From Advenella incenata (lineage in GTDB: Bacteria > Pseudomonadota > Gammaproteobacteria > Burkholderiales > Burkholderiaceae_B): DNA of 64,000 nt. A program made the position numbers and the translations under genes. The stretch lies in NCBI RefSeq assembly GCF_004217095.1, contig NZ_SHKO01000001.1:806001-870000 (forward strand), given 5' to 3'. Shown here one piece after another: positions 18,124 through 27,143 of this stretch. Position 1 is the stretch's first letter; every line of letters begins with the position of its first letter. The notes under the pieces were generated by a model. The model was not told the DNA's origin. It ran no database searches and saw only the letters and a program-made list of their open reading frames with translations.

Positions 18124-19060
18124 GAACCCCATTCGCTATCCGGATCCTGCTGTCATTGCCCTGGATCCCCGCTTTCATGCGCTGACGCTGCCGCTGGCTG
18201 CGCTCGAGCGGCTCGCTGGCGGCAGCCGTTGGGCCGAGGGGCCAGTGTGGTTTGGCGACTGGAACTGTTTGCTATGGAGTGACGTACCGAACAACCGCAT
18301 CATGCGGTGGGATGCCGCCACAGGTCAGAGCCAGGTGTTTCGCAGTCCGTCAAATTATGCCAATGGCAATACACGCGACAGGCAGGGACGCCTGATCACC
18401 TGCGAGCATCTGTCGCGCCGGGTAACGCGCACGGAGCCGGATGGCCGCATTACCGTGCTGGCGGACAGCTATCAGGGTAAGCGCCTGAATTCTCCCAATG
18501 ACGTGGTGGTCAAGTCAGACGGTTCAGTCTGGTTTACCGATCCGCCGTTTGGCATCGTTGGCTACTATCAGGGGGAACAGGCAGAGCAGCAACTGCCTGC
18601 GGCCATCTATCGCATTGACCCCGTTAATGGGCAAGTGGCATTGGTGACCGATGCGGTTAACGGCCCCAACGGTCTGGCATTCTCCCCCGACGAATCACAA
18701 TTGTACGTGGTCGAATCACGCGCCCAACCCCGTAACCTGCTGGCCTTTGATCTGAATGCCGACGGCACCGGTTTGCTTGGGCAACGGGTGCTTTTCGATG
18801 CAGGCGAAGGCACGCCCGATGGCTTTCGGGTGGATATCCATGGCAATTTGTGGTGTGGCTGGGGAATGGGGACTGCCGACCTTGATGGGGTCAGGGTGTT
18901 TAGCCCGCAAGGCGAGCTGCTGGGGCGCATTGCTTTGCCCGAGCGGTGTGCCAATCTTTGTTTTGGCGGTTTGCATCGGAACCGCCTGTTCATGGCGTCG
19001 TGTACGTCCATTTATTCACTGTTCGTCAATACGCAAGGGTGCGGGTACCTGACGGCATAA
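18107..19060 (+). CDS. SMP-30/gluconolactonase-family lactonase
   Basis: A 317-residue six-bladed beta-propeller lactonase of the SMP-30/LRE family. RWAEGPVWF carries the metal-binding Glu, LNSPNDVVVKSDGSVWFTDPPFG carries the conserved Asn-Asp, and GPNGLAFSPDESQLYVVES holds the second Asn and a family repeat. DGFRVDIHGNLWCGWG gives the catalytic Asp. Members hydrolyse sugar lactones using a divalent metal. The start is GTG at 18107 inside the SDR gene, indicating translational coupling. The SDR-lactonase pair suggests an oxidative sugar-acid pathway; the substrate is not determined. Confidence 0.87.
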   Translation: MHAATENPIRYPDPAVIALDPRFHALTLPLAALERLAGGSRWAEGPVWFGDWNCLLWSDVPNNRIMRWDAATGQSQVFRSPSNYANGNTRDRQGRLITCEHLSRRVTRTEPDGRITVLADSYQGKRLNSPNDVVVKSDGSVWFTDPPFGIVGYYQGEQAEQQLPAAIYRIDPVNGQVALVTDAVNGPNGLAFSPDESQLYVVESRAQPRNLLAFDLNADGTGLLGQRVLFDAGEGTPDGFRVDIHGNLWCGWGMGTADLDGVRVFSPQGELLGRIALPERCANLCFGGLHRNRLFMASCTSIYSLFVNTQGCGYLTA

Positions 19061-19070
19061 GGAGCAAGAC

Positions 19071-20054
19071 ATGTCCGGATTCGGAAAAAAATATATTAAA
19101 TACGTGATGCCATTTGCCGCTGCTGTTCTGGGCCTTGCAGTCAGCCAGCATGCTGTGGCCGCATCTCCCGTGAGTGTCGTGGTGGCCTTTCCAGCCGGAG
19201 GCCCCGGCGATACGCTGGCCCGGGTGACCGGAAAAGAGTTGGAGAGCCAGCTTAAGCGAACGGTGGTGGTGGAAAATAAACCTGGCGGTAATGGTGCCAT
19301 TGCCGCCAGTACGGTCACTCGCGCGAAACCGGATGGCAATACACTGTTTTTAAGCTCTACCGGTGCGATTGCCATCAATCCGGCGCTTTATAAAAAGCTG
19401 ATCTACGACCCGGCAAAGGATCTGCAACCGGTAGCGCTGCTTGTTTCCACACCCGAAGTGCTGGTTGTGTCCAAGAAAAGCGGTATTACAAGTGTGAAGG
19501 AATTGCTTGAAAAGGCCAAAAGTAATCCCGACGGCATCTCGCTGTCTACGTCCGGGGTGGGCAGCATGCCTCATATGGCGATTGCCCAGTTTCGCATTGC
19601 CACCAAAGCCAATACGCTGATTGTGCCTTTTGGCGGGGCAGCCCCGGCGATTACCGCAACCATAGGCGGACAGGTTGATGGCTTCTTTGGCGATGTGTCC
19701 GGCCTGGTGCAGCACATCAAGCAGGGCAGCCTGGTGCCTATCGGCGTGGCATCGGCCAAGCGATCAGCCGCGCTGCCGCAGGTGCCCACATTTGACGAAC
19801 TGGGCATCAAAAATGTTCACGCGACCAACTGGTACGGTGTTTTTGCACCGGCCGGAACGCCTGACGAGAAAATCAAGGAACTGAACCTGGCTTATCGTGC
19901 GGTCATGAAAACACCGGCGGTCACGCAATACGTGCAAACCTCAGGCCTGGACACCGATGATTTGGAACCGGCACAATTTGCATCACTGATCGATCAGGAC
20001 ACCAAAAAATGGGCTGATCTGATCAAGGCGGAAAATATCAAGATGAATCAATAG
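19071..20054 (+). CDS. Tripartite tricarboxylate transporter-type binding protein (Bug/TctC family)
   Basis: A 327-residue periplasmic binding protein. The signal peptide ends near residue 26 (SQHAVAASPVSVVV). It then shows the Bug signature VVAFPAGGPGDTLARV and later VENKPGGNGAIAA and PVALLVSTPEVLVV. Bug proteins are strongly expanded in Bordetella and relatives and bind carboxylates, amino acids or related acids. No TctA/TctB membrane genes lie beside it, as is common for orphan Bug proteins. AAGGAG precedes the ATG, 11 bp after the lactonase stop, so it belongs to the same operon and probably binds the pathway substrate. Confidence 0.92.
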   Translation: MSGFGKKYIKYVMPFAAAVLGLAVSQHAVAASPVSVVVAFPAGGPGDTLARVTGKELESQLKRTVVVENKPGGNGAIAASTVTRAKPDGNTLFLSSTGAIAINPALYKKLIYDPAKDLQPVALLVSTPEVLVVSKKSGITSVKELLEKAKSNPDGISLSTSGVGSMPHMAIAQFRIATKANTLIVPFGGAAPAITATIGGQVDGFFGDVSGLVQHIKQGSLVPIGVASAKRSAALPQVPTFDELGIKNVHATNWYGVFAPAGTPDEKIKELNLAYRAVMKTPAVTQYVQTSGLDTDDLEPAQFASLIDQDTKKWADLIKAENIKMNQ

Positions 20055-20264
20055 AGAGATCACCAAAACAGGTGACGTCCAATCACGTTGACTGCCAGTG
20101 CAGATGACTGTCGCATTGAGGGTTTCGATGATCAATGTGCGCGACAGTGATCGACGGGGAGCCATCTCGAACCATCATGGGTGGGGCTATAATGGCCGAC
20201 CCATGCGCCAGTACGGAAGCAGGGTTGTACTGGCGCAGCAAACATGCATGTACGAGATGGCAAA

Positions 20265-20783
20265 ATGGCGAGAAATATCGAAATTAAGGCGCGTATTGCG
20301 AGTGTCAGTGATCTGGCGCAGCAGGCGGCCACGTTGGCAACTGAAGCACCTTGCGACATATTCCAGGACGACACGTTTTTCAAGTGTGATGAAGGTCGGC
20401 TCAAGCTCAGGCAATTCGCAGACGGAACAGGACAGCTTATTTTTTATCGGCGAGCGGATGAGGCAGGGCCGAAAGAATCATTCTATGTGTTGTCAGAAAC
20501 TGCGACGCCTGAATCGCTCAGAGAAGTGTTATCACTGGCCTATGGTGTGATCGGTCGGGTAATCAAGCGACGTACGCTGTACATGGTAGGCAGAACGCGC
20601 GTTCACCTTGATCACGTAGAAGGGCTGGGCCAGTTCATGGAGCTTGAGGTTGTGCTTGAAGACAGCGAGTCCACCGCCATTGGCATGCAGCAAGCCGAAT
20701 TATTGATGCAGCAATTGGGGATCAGCAGTTCACAGCTGATCGAGGGCTCCTACTTCGATTTGTTGGCCCGTATGCGTCTGTAA
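20265..20783 (+). CDS. CYTH-domain protein (class IV adenylate cyclase-like / triphosphate tunnel family)
   Basis: A 172-residue protein starting MARNIEIKARI, the EIK-type motif at the N terminus of CYTH triphosphate-tunnel proteins. Further signature residues are KLRQFADG, LIFYRRAD, VIKRRTLYMVGRTRVHLDHV and MELEVVLED, which line the tunnel with alternating charged residues. Members include CyaB adenylate cyclases, thiamine triphosphatases and inorganic triphosphatases; the CyaB-like small form is the closest by length. Actual activity cannot be decided from sequence. An upstream ATG at 20244 is possible. The gene stands alone. Confidence 0.8.
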   Translation: MARNIEIKARIASVSDLAQQAATLATEAPCDIFQDDTFFKCDEGRLKLRQFADGTGQLIFYRRADEAGPKESFYVLSETATPESLREVLSLAYGVIGRVIKRRTLYMVGRTRVHLDHVEGLGQFMELEVVLEDSESTAIGMQQAELLMQQLGISSSQLIEGSYFDLLARMRL

Positions 20784-20844
20784 TCGGTTCTGTCAGCCAC
20801 ATGATGTGCAGTGGCATGACGGTTAAGCGCTTAATGAAAACGGC

Positions 20845-22092
20845 TCAGGAGAAACGGCTCAGCGAAAACGGCGCCAGTTCATTGGCGCTTGCCTGGCCAG
20901 CCATGGCGCGCGCTAGCAGTCTGCCGGTGTTGACAGAGCCGGTCAGTCCAAGATGGCCATGTCCGAATCCGGTCCACAGGCCTGGCAAATCTGCGACAGG
21001 GCCGATGACCGGCAAAGAGTCGGGCAGGCAGGGTCGATGGCCCAGCCAGGTGGTAAAGCCGCTGGTATTTAAATTGTCCAGACCGGCCAGCGCGTGGTCC
21101 TTGAGCAGCAGCGCGCGCTGCTCGTTCATCGGCTTGTTTATGCCGCCGAATTCAACCGTACCGGCGATGCGCAATTGGCCTTGCATCGGGTTCATGAAGA
21201 TCTTGCGATCGGCCAGCACCACAATGCGCGATAGCGTGACACCCGGATGCGGCGCCTGCAGGTGGTAGCCGCGCTGGCTTTCCAGAGGAACCGACAGGTT
21301 CAGTGTCGCCAGCAGCGCGCGCGAGCCCATTCCTGCGCACACGACAACATGATCGGCCTGCCATGATTGTTCGCCACTGACTAAATGCCATTTGTCATTG
21401 CCGCGACGCAAGTGACTGATACCGGCGTTGACAAATGCAACGCCCTGGTCAGTGTTCGCCCTGGCCAGCGCCTGCGAATACTGGAACGGGTCGCTGACCC
21501 AGCCTTCGTCCGGTAAAAACCAGCCGCTGCGATAGGCGTCGCTGACGGCCGGTTCCAGTTCGGCAATGGTGGTACGGTCCACCGGCTGCATGGCCAGTCC
21601 AAAGTCGGACTTGAGTTGCCAGGACGCCTTGTCCTTGTCGCGACTGCCGGCGTCCGGGTACAGGTGTAATTGGCCTGTAGTTTTTATCAAATGGGCGCAG
21701 CCGATGTCGCTGGCCAGTTCCGTGTGATGACGCACTGATCCGGCCAGCAGATCATGAAGGGCAGTGGCAATTTGCCGCACGCGTTCCGGGCGTGAGGCCG
21801 CGATAAAGCGAGCAAACCAGGGCATGGCCGGTAACAGGTAGCCCAGCGGGACATGCAGCGCACTGGTGCTGTCCAGCAGCATGGAAGCAGCCTGTTTGAT
21901 GACACCGGGCATGGCCAATGGCGCGACCGACCCTTCGGACAAGGCACCGGCATTGCCGAAAGAGCATTGCGATCCCGGTTCCTGCGGGTCAAATACAGTG
22001 ACCTGCCAGCCCGCCTTTCTGAGGGCGTGCGCGGTGCACAAGCCGACAATGCCGGCGCCGATAATGGCAACTGAGTGGTTTTGCATGGACAT
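20845..22092 (-). CDS. FAD-dependent D-amino-acid dehydrogenase (DadA-like)
   Basis: About 415 residues. A Rossmann FAD-binding motif VAIIGAGIVGLCTAHALRKAG opens the protein, and QRGYHLQAP and GHRPCLPDSLPVIGP near the C terminus match the DAO/DadA family; the final FGHGHLGLTGSVNTGRLLA contacts the flavin. DadA enzymes deaminate D-amino acids to keto acids and pass electrons to the respiratory chain at the membrane. The start at 22092 has GAGAAG just upstream; 36 bp of upstream in-frame codons are probably not translated. It is divergent from the PLP-dependent deaminase gene at 22226. Confidence 0.85.
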   Translation of the reverse strand: MSMQNHSVAIIGAGIVGLCTAHALRKAGWQVTVFDPQEPGSQCSFGNAGALSEGSVAPLAMPGVIKQAASMLLDSTSALHVPLGYLLPAMPWFARFIAASRPERVRQIATALHDLLAGSVRHHTELASDIGCAHLIKTTGQLHLYPDAGSRDKDKASWQLKSDFGLAMQPVDRTTIAELEPAVSDAYRSGWFLPDEGWVSDPFQYSQALARANTDQGVAFVNAGISHLRRGNDKWHLVSGEQSWQADHVVVCAGMGSRALLATLNLSVPLESQRGYHLQAPHPGVTLSRIVVLADRKIFMNPMQGQLRIAGTVEFGGINKPMNEQRALLLKDHALAGLDNLNTSGFTTWLGHRPCLPDSLPVIGPVADLPGLWTGFGHGHLGLTGSVNTGRLLARAMAGQASANELAPFSLSRFS

Positions 22093-22225
22093 GGATGCTT
22101 CTCGATCTGGCCTGATGATGGCGTCCATTGTAACGGCTCAAACGCGGGTAGAATATGCTGATTGAGATAAACCGGCAAGGTCATGACGTTTTGTGCGGCA
22201 GGGCCATTTCTGAAACAGGAGCATT

Positions 22226-23197
22226 ATGCAGACATTGCCCACTTATACTGATGTAGTCGCCGCAGCCGAACGCATCAAAGGTTACGCGCACCGCACGCCC
22301 GTACTGCGTTCCAGGACCATTGACGCGCAACTGGGCGCCAGCTTGTATTTCAAATGTGAAAACCTGCAGCGCATCGGCGCATTCAAGTTCCGTGGCGCAT
22401 TCAATGCGATCGCGGCATTGAGCCAAGCGCAACAGCGCGCAGGGGTAATTGCCTTTTCTTCAGGCAATCACGCCCAGGGTGTGGCGTTGGCGGCATCCGT
22501 GCTCAATGTCAAAGCCACCATCGTGATGCCGCTGGATGCGCCGGCTGCCAAGCTGGCAGCCACACGCGGCTATGGCGCGCAGGTGGTGCAATATGACCGT
22601 TACACTGAAGACCGGGCGGCCATTGCTACGAGTTTGGCGCAGCAACACGGCTACACACTCATCCCGCCCTATGATCACCCTGATGTCATCGCCGGCCAGG
22701 GGACGGCTGCCATGGAACTGATGCAGGAGACCGGGCCGCTGGATCTGCTTTTTGTCTGCCTGGGCGGCGGCGGGTTGTTGTCGGGCTCGGCCCTGGCGGC
22801 GCGGGCCCTTGCCCCGGAATGCCAAATCTATGGTGTGGAACCGCAAGCAGGCAATGATGGGCAGCTGTCCCTGCGCGCCGGCCATATCGTGCGCATCGAC
22901 ATGCCAAAAACCATTGCCGATGGCGCGCAGACGCAGTTTCTGGGTGATTACACCTTTCCCATCATTCAACGCGAAGTCACTGATATTCTGACCGTTACCG
23001 ATCAGGAGCTGATTCGCACGATGCGCTTTTATGCCGAGCGCATGAAAATGCTGGTCGAACCCACGGGGTGTCTGTCGCTTGCCGGCGCCTGCAGTGCAAA
23101 AGAGTTGGTGCGTGACAAGCGCGTGGGCATTATTATCAGCGGCGGCAATGTCGACCTGGCCAATTTCTGCGCATTGCTCGGCAGCGCATCGGAATGA
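22226..23197 (+). CDS. PLP-dependent threonine dehydratase / hydroxyaspartate ammonia-lyase / serine racemase-like enzyme
   Basis: A 323-residue fold-type II PLP enzyme. Lys54 in IGAFKFRGAFNA forms the internal aldimine, FSSGNHAQGVALAA is the substrate loop and CLGGGGLLSG is the phosphate-binding glycine loop. Length without a C-terminal regulatory domain fits catabolic threonine dehydratase, threo-3-hydroxyaspartate ammonia-lyase or serine racemase; these cannot be separated by eye. It deaminates hydroxy-amino acids in the cytoplasm. It is followed after 18 bp by an MFS transporter gene, likely its co-transcribed exporter or importer. Confidence 0.85.
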   Translation: MQTLPTYTDVVAAAERIKGYAHRTPVLRSRTIDAQLGASLYFKCENLQRIGAFKFRGAFNAIAALSQAQQRAGVIAFSSGNHAQGVALAASVLNVKATIVMPLDAPAAKLAATRGYGAQVVQYDRYTEDRAAIATSLAQQHGYTLIPPYDHPDVIAGQGTAAMELMQETGPLDLLFVCLGGGGLLSGSALAARALAPECQIYGVEPQAGNDGQLSLRAGHIVRIDMPKTIADGAQTQFLGDYTFPIIQREVTDILTVTDQELIRTMRFYAERMKMLVEPTGCLSLAGACSAKELVRDKRVGIIISGGNVDLANFCALLGSASE

Positions 23198-23215
23198 CGG
23201 AACGAAGCTTTGAAG

Positions 23216-24595
23216 ATGCGCACCGTACAGTCAATCGCTAATACCCCTGCGCAGTTGCCGGAATGGCGGATGTTGATGGCAGGGCTTTGTGCCAGCCTGG
23301 TGGGTATCGGGCTGGCGCGCTTTGCCTATACGCCATTGCTGCCGGCCATTATCAACGCACAATGGTTTTCTGCCTCCACCGCCGCCTATCTGGGGGCAGC
23401 CAATTTGGCAGGGTATCTGGCCGGTGCGCTGCTGGGCGTAGGCATCGCCCGGCAGACCGGGACACGTGCTGCCCTGCGGCTGATGATGGTCCTGGCGACG
23501 CTTGCTTTCTTTGCCTGTGCCCTGCCGGTATCGTTTATCTGGTTTTTTCTGTGGCGTTTTGTCTCGGGCGTCTCTGGCGGCGCCTTGATGGTGCTTGCCG
23601 CCACGTCTATCCTGCCTTTCGTGCTGCCCTCGCGGCGCGGGCTGGCCAGTGGGGTGATATTTACCGGGGTGGGATTGGGCGTGGCCGCATCGGGCACGCT
23701 GGTGCCAATGCTCCTGCAACTGGGCCTGACACAGACATGGCTGGGACTGGGAGGGCTGTCTTTATTATTGACGCTTCTGGCCTGGACCAGCTGGCCTCCG
23801 ACGCCGCCAGCAACAACAGTTCCACCAGCATCCACAACATCTACAGCATCCGCACCAGAAACACCGATATCGACAACATCAGCAGCGGCGTCTACATCGA
23901 CATCTACATCAGTCGTCGCACCGGTTCCCGCCGATGCTGCGCCGAACCCGAACCACCGCGCGGGCGGGCCTGACGACCCGATGGGTATGCAGGCGACGCT
24001 GTCGCACCCCATATCCGCTGAAACCGGCAGTCGTGGCCTGTATGTGCTGTATCTAGTCTACGGCCTGAACGCGGTCGGCTTGGTGGCGCACATGGTGTTT
24101 CTGGTCGATTATGTGGCGCGCGGGCTTGGCTGGGGTGTGAATACCGGGTCGTTTTTCTGGGTGATTTACGGTCTGGGAGCCGTGGCAGGACCCCTGTGCA
24201 CGGGTGCGGTAGCCGATCGCATTGGCTATGGATTGACCTTGCGTGGCGCGTTGCTGCTGCAACTGCTTATGGTCATTCTGCCGATCCTGAGCACTGCGCC
24301 CATTCTGCTTGGTATTTCCAGCTTTGCGGTGGGCGCATTCACGCCGGGCATCGTGCCGCTGGTTCTGGGACGTCTGCGCGAGATGCTGCCGCATTCCCCG
24401 ACGGCGCAAAAAACCGCCTGGAGCAGGGCGACAACCGCTTTTGCGCTTATGCAGGCAGCCGCTGCCTACGCTATGTCATTTGTGTTTGCGCATTCCAACG
24501 GCCAGTATCTGCTGCTTTTTATGCTGGCTGCGGCGGCTTTGGCCATTGCATTTGTCATGGTCATGCTGTTTCCCGGACCAAAGGCGCAACGCTAA
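23216..24595 (+). CDS. MFS transporter, YbfB/YjiJ type, with a low-complexity central loop
   Basis: A 459-residue 12-helix transporter. The N-terminal half shows LCASLVGIGLARFAYTPLLPAI, characteristic of the YbfB/YjiJ family of putative sugar or amino-acid exporters. Between helices 6 and 7 lies an unusual stretch of roughly 55 residues composed almost entirely of Thr, Ser, Ala and Pro (about 23800-23960), which is the cytoplasmic loop in this topology. The DNA there is a degenerate ACA/TCA/GCA-rich run. The second half (from YVLYLVYGLNAVGLVAHMVF) is normal. An in-frame TTG at 23210 could also start it. Substrate unknown. Confidence 0.85.
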   Translation: MRTVQSIANTPAQLPEWRMLMAGLCASLVGIGLARFAYTPLLPAIINAQWFSASTAAYLGAANLAGYLAGALLGVGIARQTGTRAALRLMMVLATLAFFACALPVSFIWFFLWRFVSGVSGGALMVLAATSILPFVLPSRRGLASGVIFTGVGLGVAASGTLVPMLLQLGLTQTWLGLGGLSLLLTLLAWTSWPPTPPATTVPPASTTSTASAPETPISTTSAAASTSTSTSVVAPVPADAAPNPNHRAGGPDDPMGMQATLSHPISAETGSRGLYVLYLVYGLNAVGLVAHMVFLVDYVARGLGWGVNTGSFFWVIYGLGAVAGPLCTGAVADRIGYGLTLRGALLLQLLMVILPILSTAPILLGISSFAVGAFTPGIVPLVLGRLREMLPHSPTAQKTAWSRATTAFALMQAAAAYAMSFVFAHSNGQYLLLFMLAAAALAIAFVMVMLFPGPKAQR

Positions 24596-24753
24596 GCGCT
24601 TTTTTTGTTCTTGGTCCGGGCTTAGCGCGATTGCGCGCCTGGTGCATGATCGGGCGATCTGGCTTTGCCTCTTCCCGCCCTGTCTTTTGCAGGGGCATGT
24701 CTGATAAAAGCGGATAAGGGCGGGCGAGCGCACTGCCGCTGCGCGACGGCCCT

Positions 24754-24771
24754 TGATTGCAAGTGCAATCA
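24754..24771. promoter_or_regulatory. Inverted repeat TGATTGCA-AG-TGCAATCA
   Basis: Perfect 8-bp arms around a 2-bp centre in the non-coding region after the MFS gene. Its 14-bp core has the same ATTGCA-NN-TGCAAT form as the repeat before the M55 peptidase gene at 11849-11862. Candidate operator; the regulator is not known. Confidence 0.45.
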
Positions 24772-25011
24772 TGCGCCACCGGCCCGACCATCGCGCCCCT
24801 CAAATAGCCCCCTCAATATCACTCCAACGCCCGCCGGCAGGACAGCCTCTGGCGGGCGCATCGCCTGGCAAGGATCCCTATGCCCGGTTCGGCGCCGCTG
24901 TTACATTTTTCAGGTGATTTTCACTTGTCTATGCTATGCAGGTGAAATAGTGTGGCACAAATGCCAAATCATTGATTAATTATAAGAATTATTTCTTCTG
25001 GCGTTGTCCGG

Positions 25012-25020
25012 CTTGTCTAG
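25012..25020. promoter_or_regulatory. Candidate PhnF half-operator upstream of phnC
   Basis: CTTGTCTAG matches the left nine bases of the perfect palindrome CTTGTCTAGACAAG found at the start of phnF (27995-28008). A shorter match, CTTGTCTA, lies at 24924-24931. They suggest that PhnF also acts on phnCDE, though the right half-sites are degenerate. Confidence 0.4.
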
Positions 25021-25044
25021 TAAATTGCCCCCAAAATGGCAAAA

Positions 25045-25084
25045 CTGTCACTGCCTTGTAAGACGGCATTAACCGGACTGTCAC
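25045..25084 (+). promoter_or_regulatory. Candidate Pho boxes upstream of phnC
   Basis: CTGTCAC at 25045-25051 is followed after 4 bp by TTGTAAG (25056-25062), the 7-4-7 spacing of a PhoB site, although the second half is imperfect. A second CTGTCAC lies at 25078-25084, 33 bp downstream, about three helical turns. Phosphonate genes commonly belong to the Pho regulon, so phosphate-starvation control is likely. Confidence 0.5.
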
Positions 25085-25218
25085 ACATATTCCTTAATAT
25101 GACGGCACTTGAACTGCAGTGGCCCGCTATGGCTAGCCGACTGCTGACATCTGCTGCTTGCGCTCGACCGTTTTCCGGTGTATCGGCCCGGCAGTTGCAA
25201 AATATATAGAGGAATACG

Positions 25219-26061
25219 ATGACTCAGGCAATCCGGGTTCAGAATTTGAACAAGACATTCGGCACCAGACAGGTCCTGCACGATCTGGAACTGGACGTGG
25301 CTCCTGGCGCGATGGTTGCGCTGATCGGCGCATCCGGTTCCGGCAAATCCACCTTATTGCGTCATCTGGCCGGCCTGGCCATTGGTGATCGCCAGGTGGG
25401 TGGCGATATACAGATGCTGGGCCAGCAAATGCAGAAAGACGGCATATTGAACCGCAATGTTCGTCGGTTGCGTTCGGACATCGGTTATATCTTTCAGCAG
25501 TTCAATCTGGTGGGGCGGTTGTCGGTCCTGAAGAACGTCCTGCTGGGTAGCCTGGGGCGCATGTCGCGGGTACGCGGCGCACTGGGTCTGTTCAACAAGG
25601 AAGAAGTGAATAACGCGTTGCGGGCACTGGAGCGGGTAGGTCTGCTTGAGTATGCCCATCGTCGCGCTTCGACCCTGTCGGGCGGTCAGCAGCAACGCGT
25701 GGCCATTGCCCGCGCCCTGTGCCAGAAGGCCGAAATTATCCTGGCAGACGAACCCATCGCGTCACTGGATCCGGAATCGGCTCGCCGTGTCATGGAGACA
25801 TTGGCGGACATCAATAAGCGCGACGGAAAAACAGTCATTGTCACGCTGCATCAGGTGGATTACGCAGTCAAATATTGCCGCCACGCGGTAGCGCTCAAAG
25901 GCGGCAAGAAGTATTTCGACGGCCCCATCACCGGGCTGAGCAACGAATTTCTGAGCGACCTGTACGGCTCGGAAATAGGTACGGCGCTTCTGTTCGGAGA
26001 GCAGGAGGCACAAAAAACACCCGCCAGAGACCCGGCACGCCTGGTTCTGGCAGCAGCTTAA
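25219..26061 (+). CDS. phnC: Phosphonate ABC transporter ATP-binding protein
   Basis: A 280-residue ABC ATPase. Walker A is [10 protein letters not shown], the signature is [15 protein letters not shown], Walker B is IILADEP and the H-loop is [11 protein letters not shown]. The Q-loop region [21 protein letters not shown] is typical of PhnC. It powers uptake of phosphonates with PhnD and PhnE. A good GAGGAA site precedes ATG. The stretch after Walker A is slightly longer than usual, a normal PhnC feature. First gene of phnCDE; phosphate-starvation control is inferred from Pho-box-like repeats upstream. Confidence 0.93.
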   Translation: MTQAIRVQNLNKTFGTRQVLHDLELDVAPGAMVALIGASGSGKSTLLRHLAGLAIGDRQVGGDIQMLGQQMQKDGILNRNVRRLRSDIGYIFQQFNLVGRLSVLKNVLLGSLGRMSRVRGALGLFNKEEVNNALRALERVGLLEYAHRRASTLSGGQQQRVAIARALCQKAEIILADEPIASLDPESARRVMETLADINKRDGKTVIVTLHQVDYAVKYCRHAVALKGGKKYFDGPITGLSNEFLSDLYGSEIGTALLFGEQEAQKTPARDPARLVLAAA

Positions 26062-26084
26062 ACATTATTTCATTAGGAATTTTC

Positions 26085-27080
26085 ATGTTCAAATCGACCA
26101 TTCGCCGCCTTGGCATTTCCCTGTTCGCGCTGGGTATGAGTGCCGCTGCGGTTCAGGCCCAGGAATCCAAGGAACTCAATTTCGGCATTATCTCTACGGA
26201 ATCTTCCCAGAACCTGAAAACCGTGTGGGAACCGTTTCTGGCCGATCTGTCTAAACAAACCGGCTACAAGGTAAAGGCTTTTTTCGCGCCTGATTATGCC
26301 GGCATCATTCAGGGCATGCGCTTCGATAAAGTCGATATTGCCTGGTACGGCAACAAATCGGCCATGGAAGCCGTGGATCGCGCCAATGGCGAAGTGATCT
26401 ACCAGACGGTTGATAAAGATGGCAAACCTGGCTACTGGAGCCTGCTGATCGCCCATAAAGACAGCAAAATCAATTCAGTCAAGGACATGCTGGACAACGC
26501 CAAGACACTGAACTTCAGCAACGGCGATCCGAACTCCACCTCCGGTTACCTGGTGCCTGGCTATTATGTGTTTGCTGAAAACAATGTCGATGCCAACAAG
26601 ATTTTCAAACGCTCGGTCAATGGCAGCCATGAAGTGAATGCACTGTCTGTGGCAAACAAACAGGTTGATGTCGCCACCTTCAATACCGAAGGCATGGAGC
26701 GCTTGCAAAAAACCAATCCAGCCAAGGTTGCCGAGTTAAAAGTGATCTGGAAGTCTCCACTGATTCCGGCTGACCCAATCGTCTGGCGCAAGAATCTGCC
26801 TGAAGATGCCAAGACAAAACTTAAGACATTCTTTGACAATTATGGCGACAAGCCCGAAGAGCTCAAAGTACTCAATGCATTGGCGTGGGGCAAGTTCAAG
26901 CCTTCAAGCAATGATCAGTTGCTGCCTATCCGCCAACTGGAACTGTTCAAAAAACGTTCGCAAATTGCCGGCGACAGCAAACTGGACGAGCAGGATCGCA
27001 AGAAACAGATCGCCAGCCTGGACGAAGAGCTGAGCAAGATCTCTGTTCGCATGAAAGCAATCGAAGGTAAAAACTCGTAA
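26085..27080 (+). CDS. phnD: Phosphonate-binding periplasmic protein
   Basis: A 331-residue binding protein. The signal peptide ends around residue 25 (SAAAVQAQES). The mature part has the PhnD signature LNFGIISTESSQNLKTVWEPFL, then FFAPDYAGIIQGMRF and ANGEVIYQTV, and the conserved FSNGDPNSTSGYLVPGYY that binds the phosphonate group. It captures phosphonates such as 2-aminoethylphosphonate in the periplasm for PhnCE. It starts 23 bp after phnC behind AGGAAT; an earlier frame-open region overlapping phnC is not the start because the signal peptide begins at 26085. Confidence 0.93.
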   Translation: MFKSTIRRLGISLFALGMSAAAVQAQESKELNFGIISTESSQNLKTVWEPFLADLSKQTGYKVKAFFAPDYAGIIQGMRFDKVDIAWYGNKSAMEAVDRANGEVIYQTVDKDGKPGYWSLLIAHKDSKINSVKDMLDNAKTLNFSNGDPNSTSGYLVPGYYVFAENNVDANKIFKRSVNGSHEVNALSVANKQVDVATFNTEGMERLQKTNPAKVAELKVIWKSPLIPADPIVWRKNLPEDAKTKLKTFFDNYGDKPEELKVLNALAWGKFKPSSNDQLLPIRQLELFKKRSQIAGDSKLDEQDRKKQIASLDEELSKISVRMKAIEGKNS

Positions 27081-27143
27081 TTTGAGTTGATCATGATGGC
27101 GGCCTGCGCTGTGTTTGCAGGTTGCCATAAACTGGAAATGAAT

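Larger units (their letters stand above)
24596..25218. other. Intergenic region upstream of phnC
   Basis: The first part ends the MFS gene with AAGCGCTTTTTTTG. The middle (24650-24860) is GC-rich without a convincing gene and contains the ATTGCA-AG-TGCAAT palindrome. The right part (24890-25218) is AT-rich and is the phnCDE promoter region, with candidate PhnF half-sites at 24924-24931 and 25012-25020 and Pho-box-like CTGTCAC repeats, listed separately. Confidence 0.5.
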
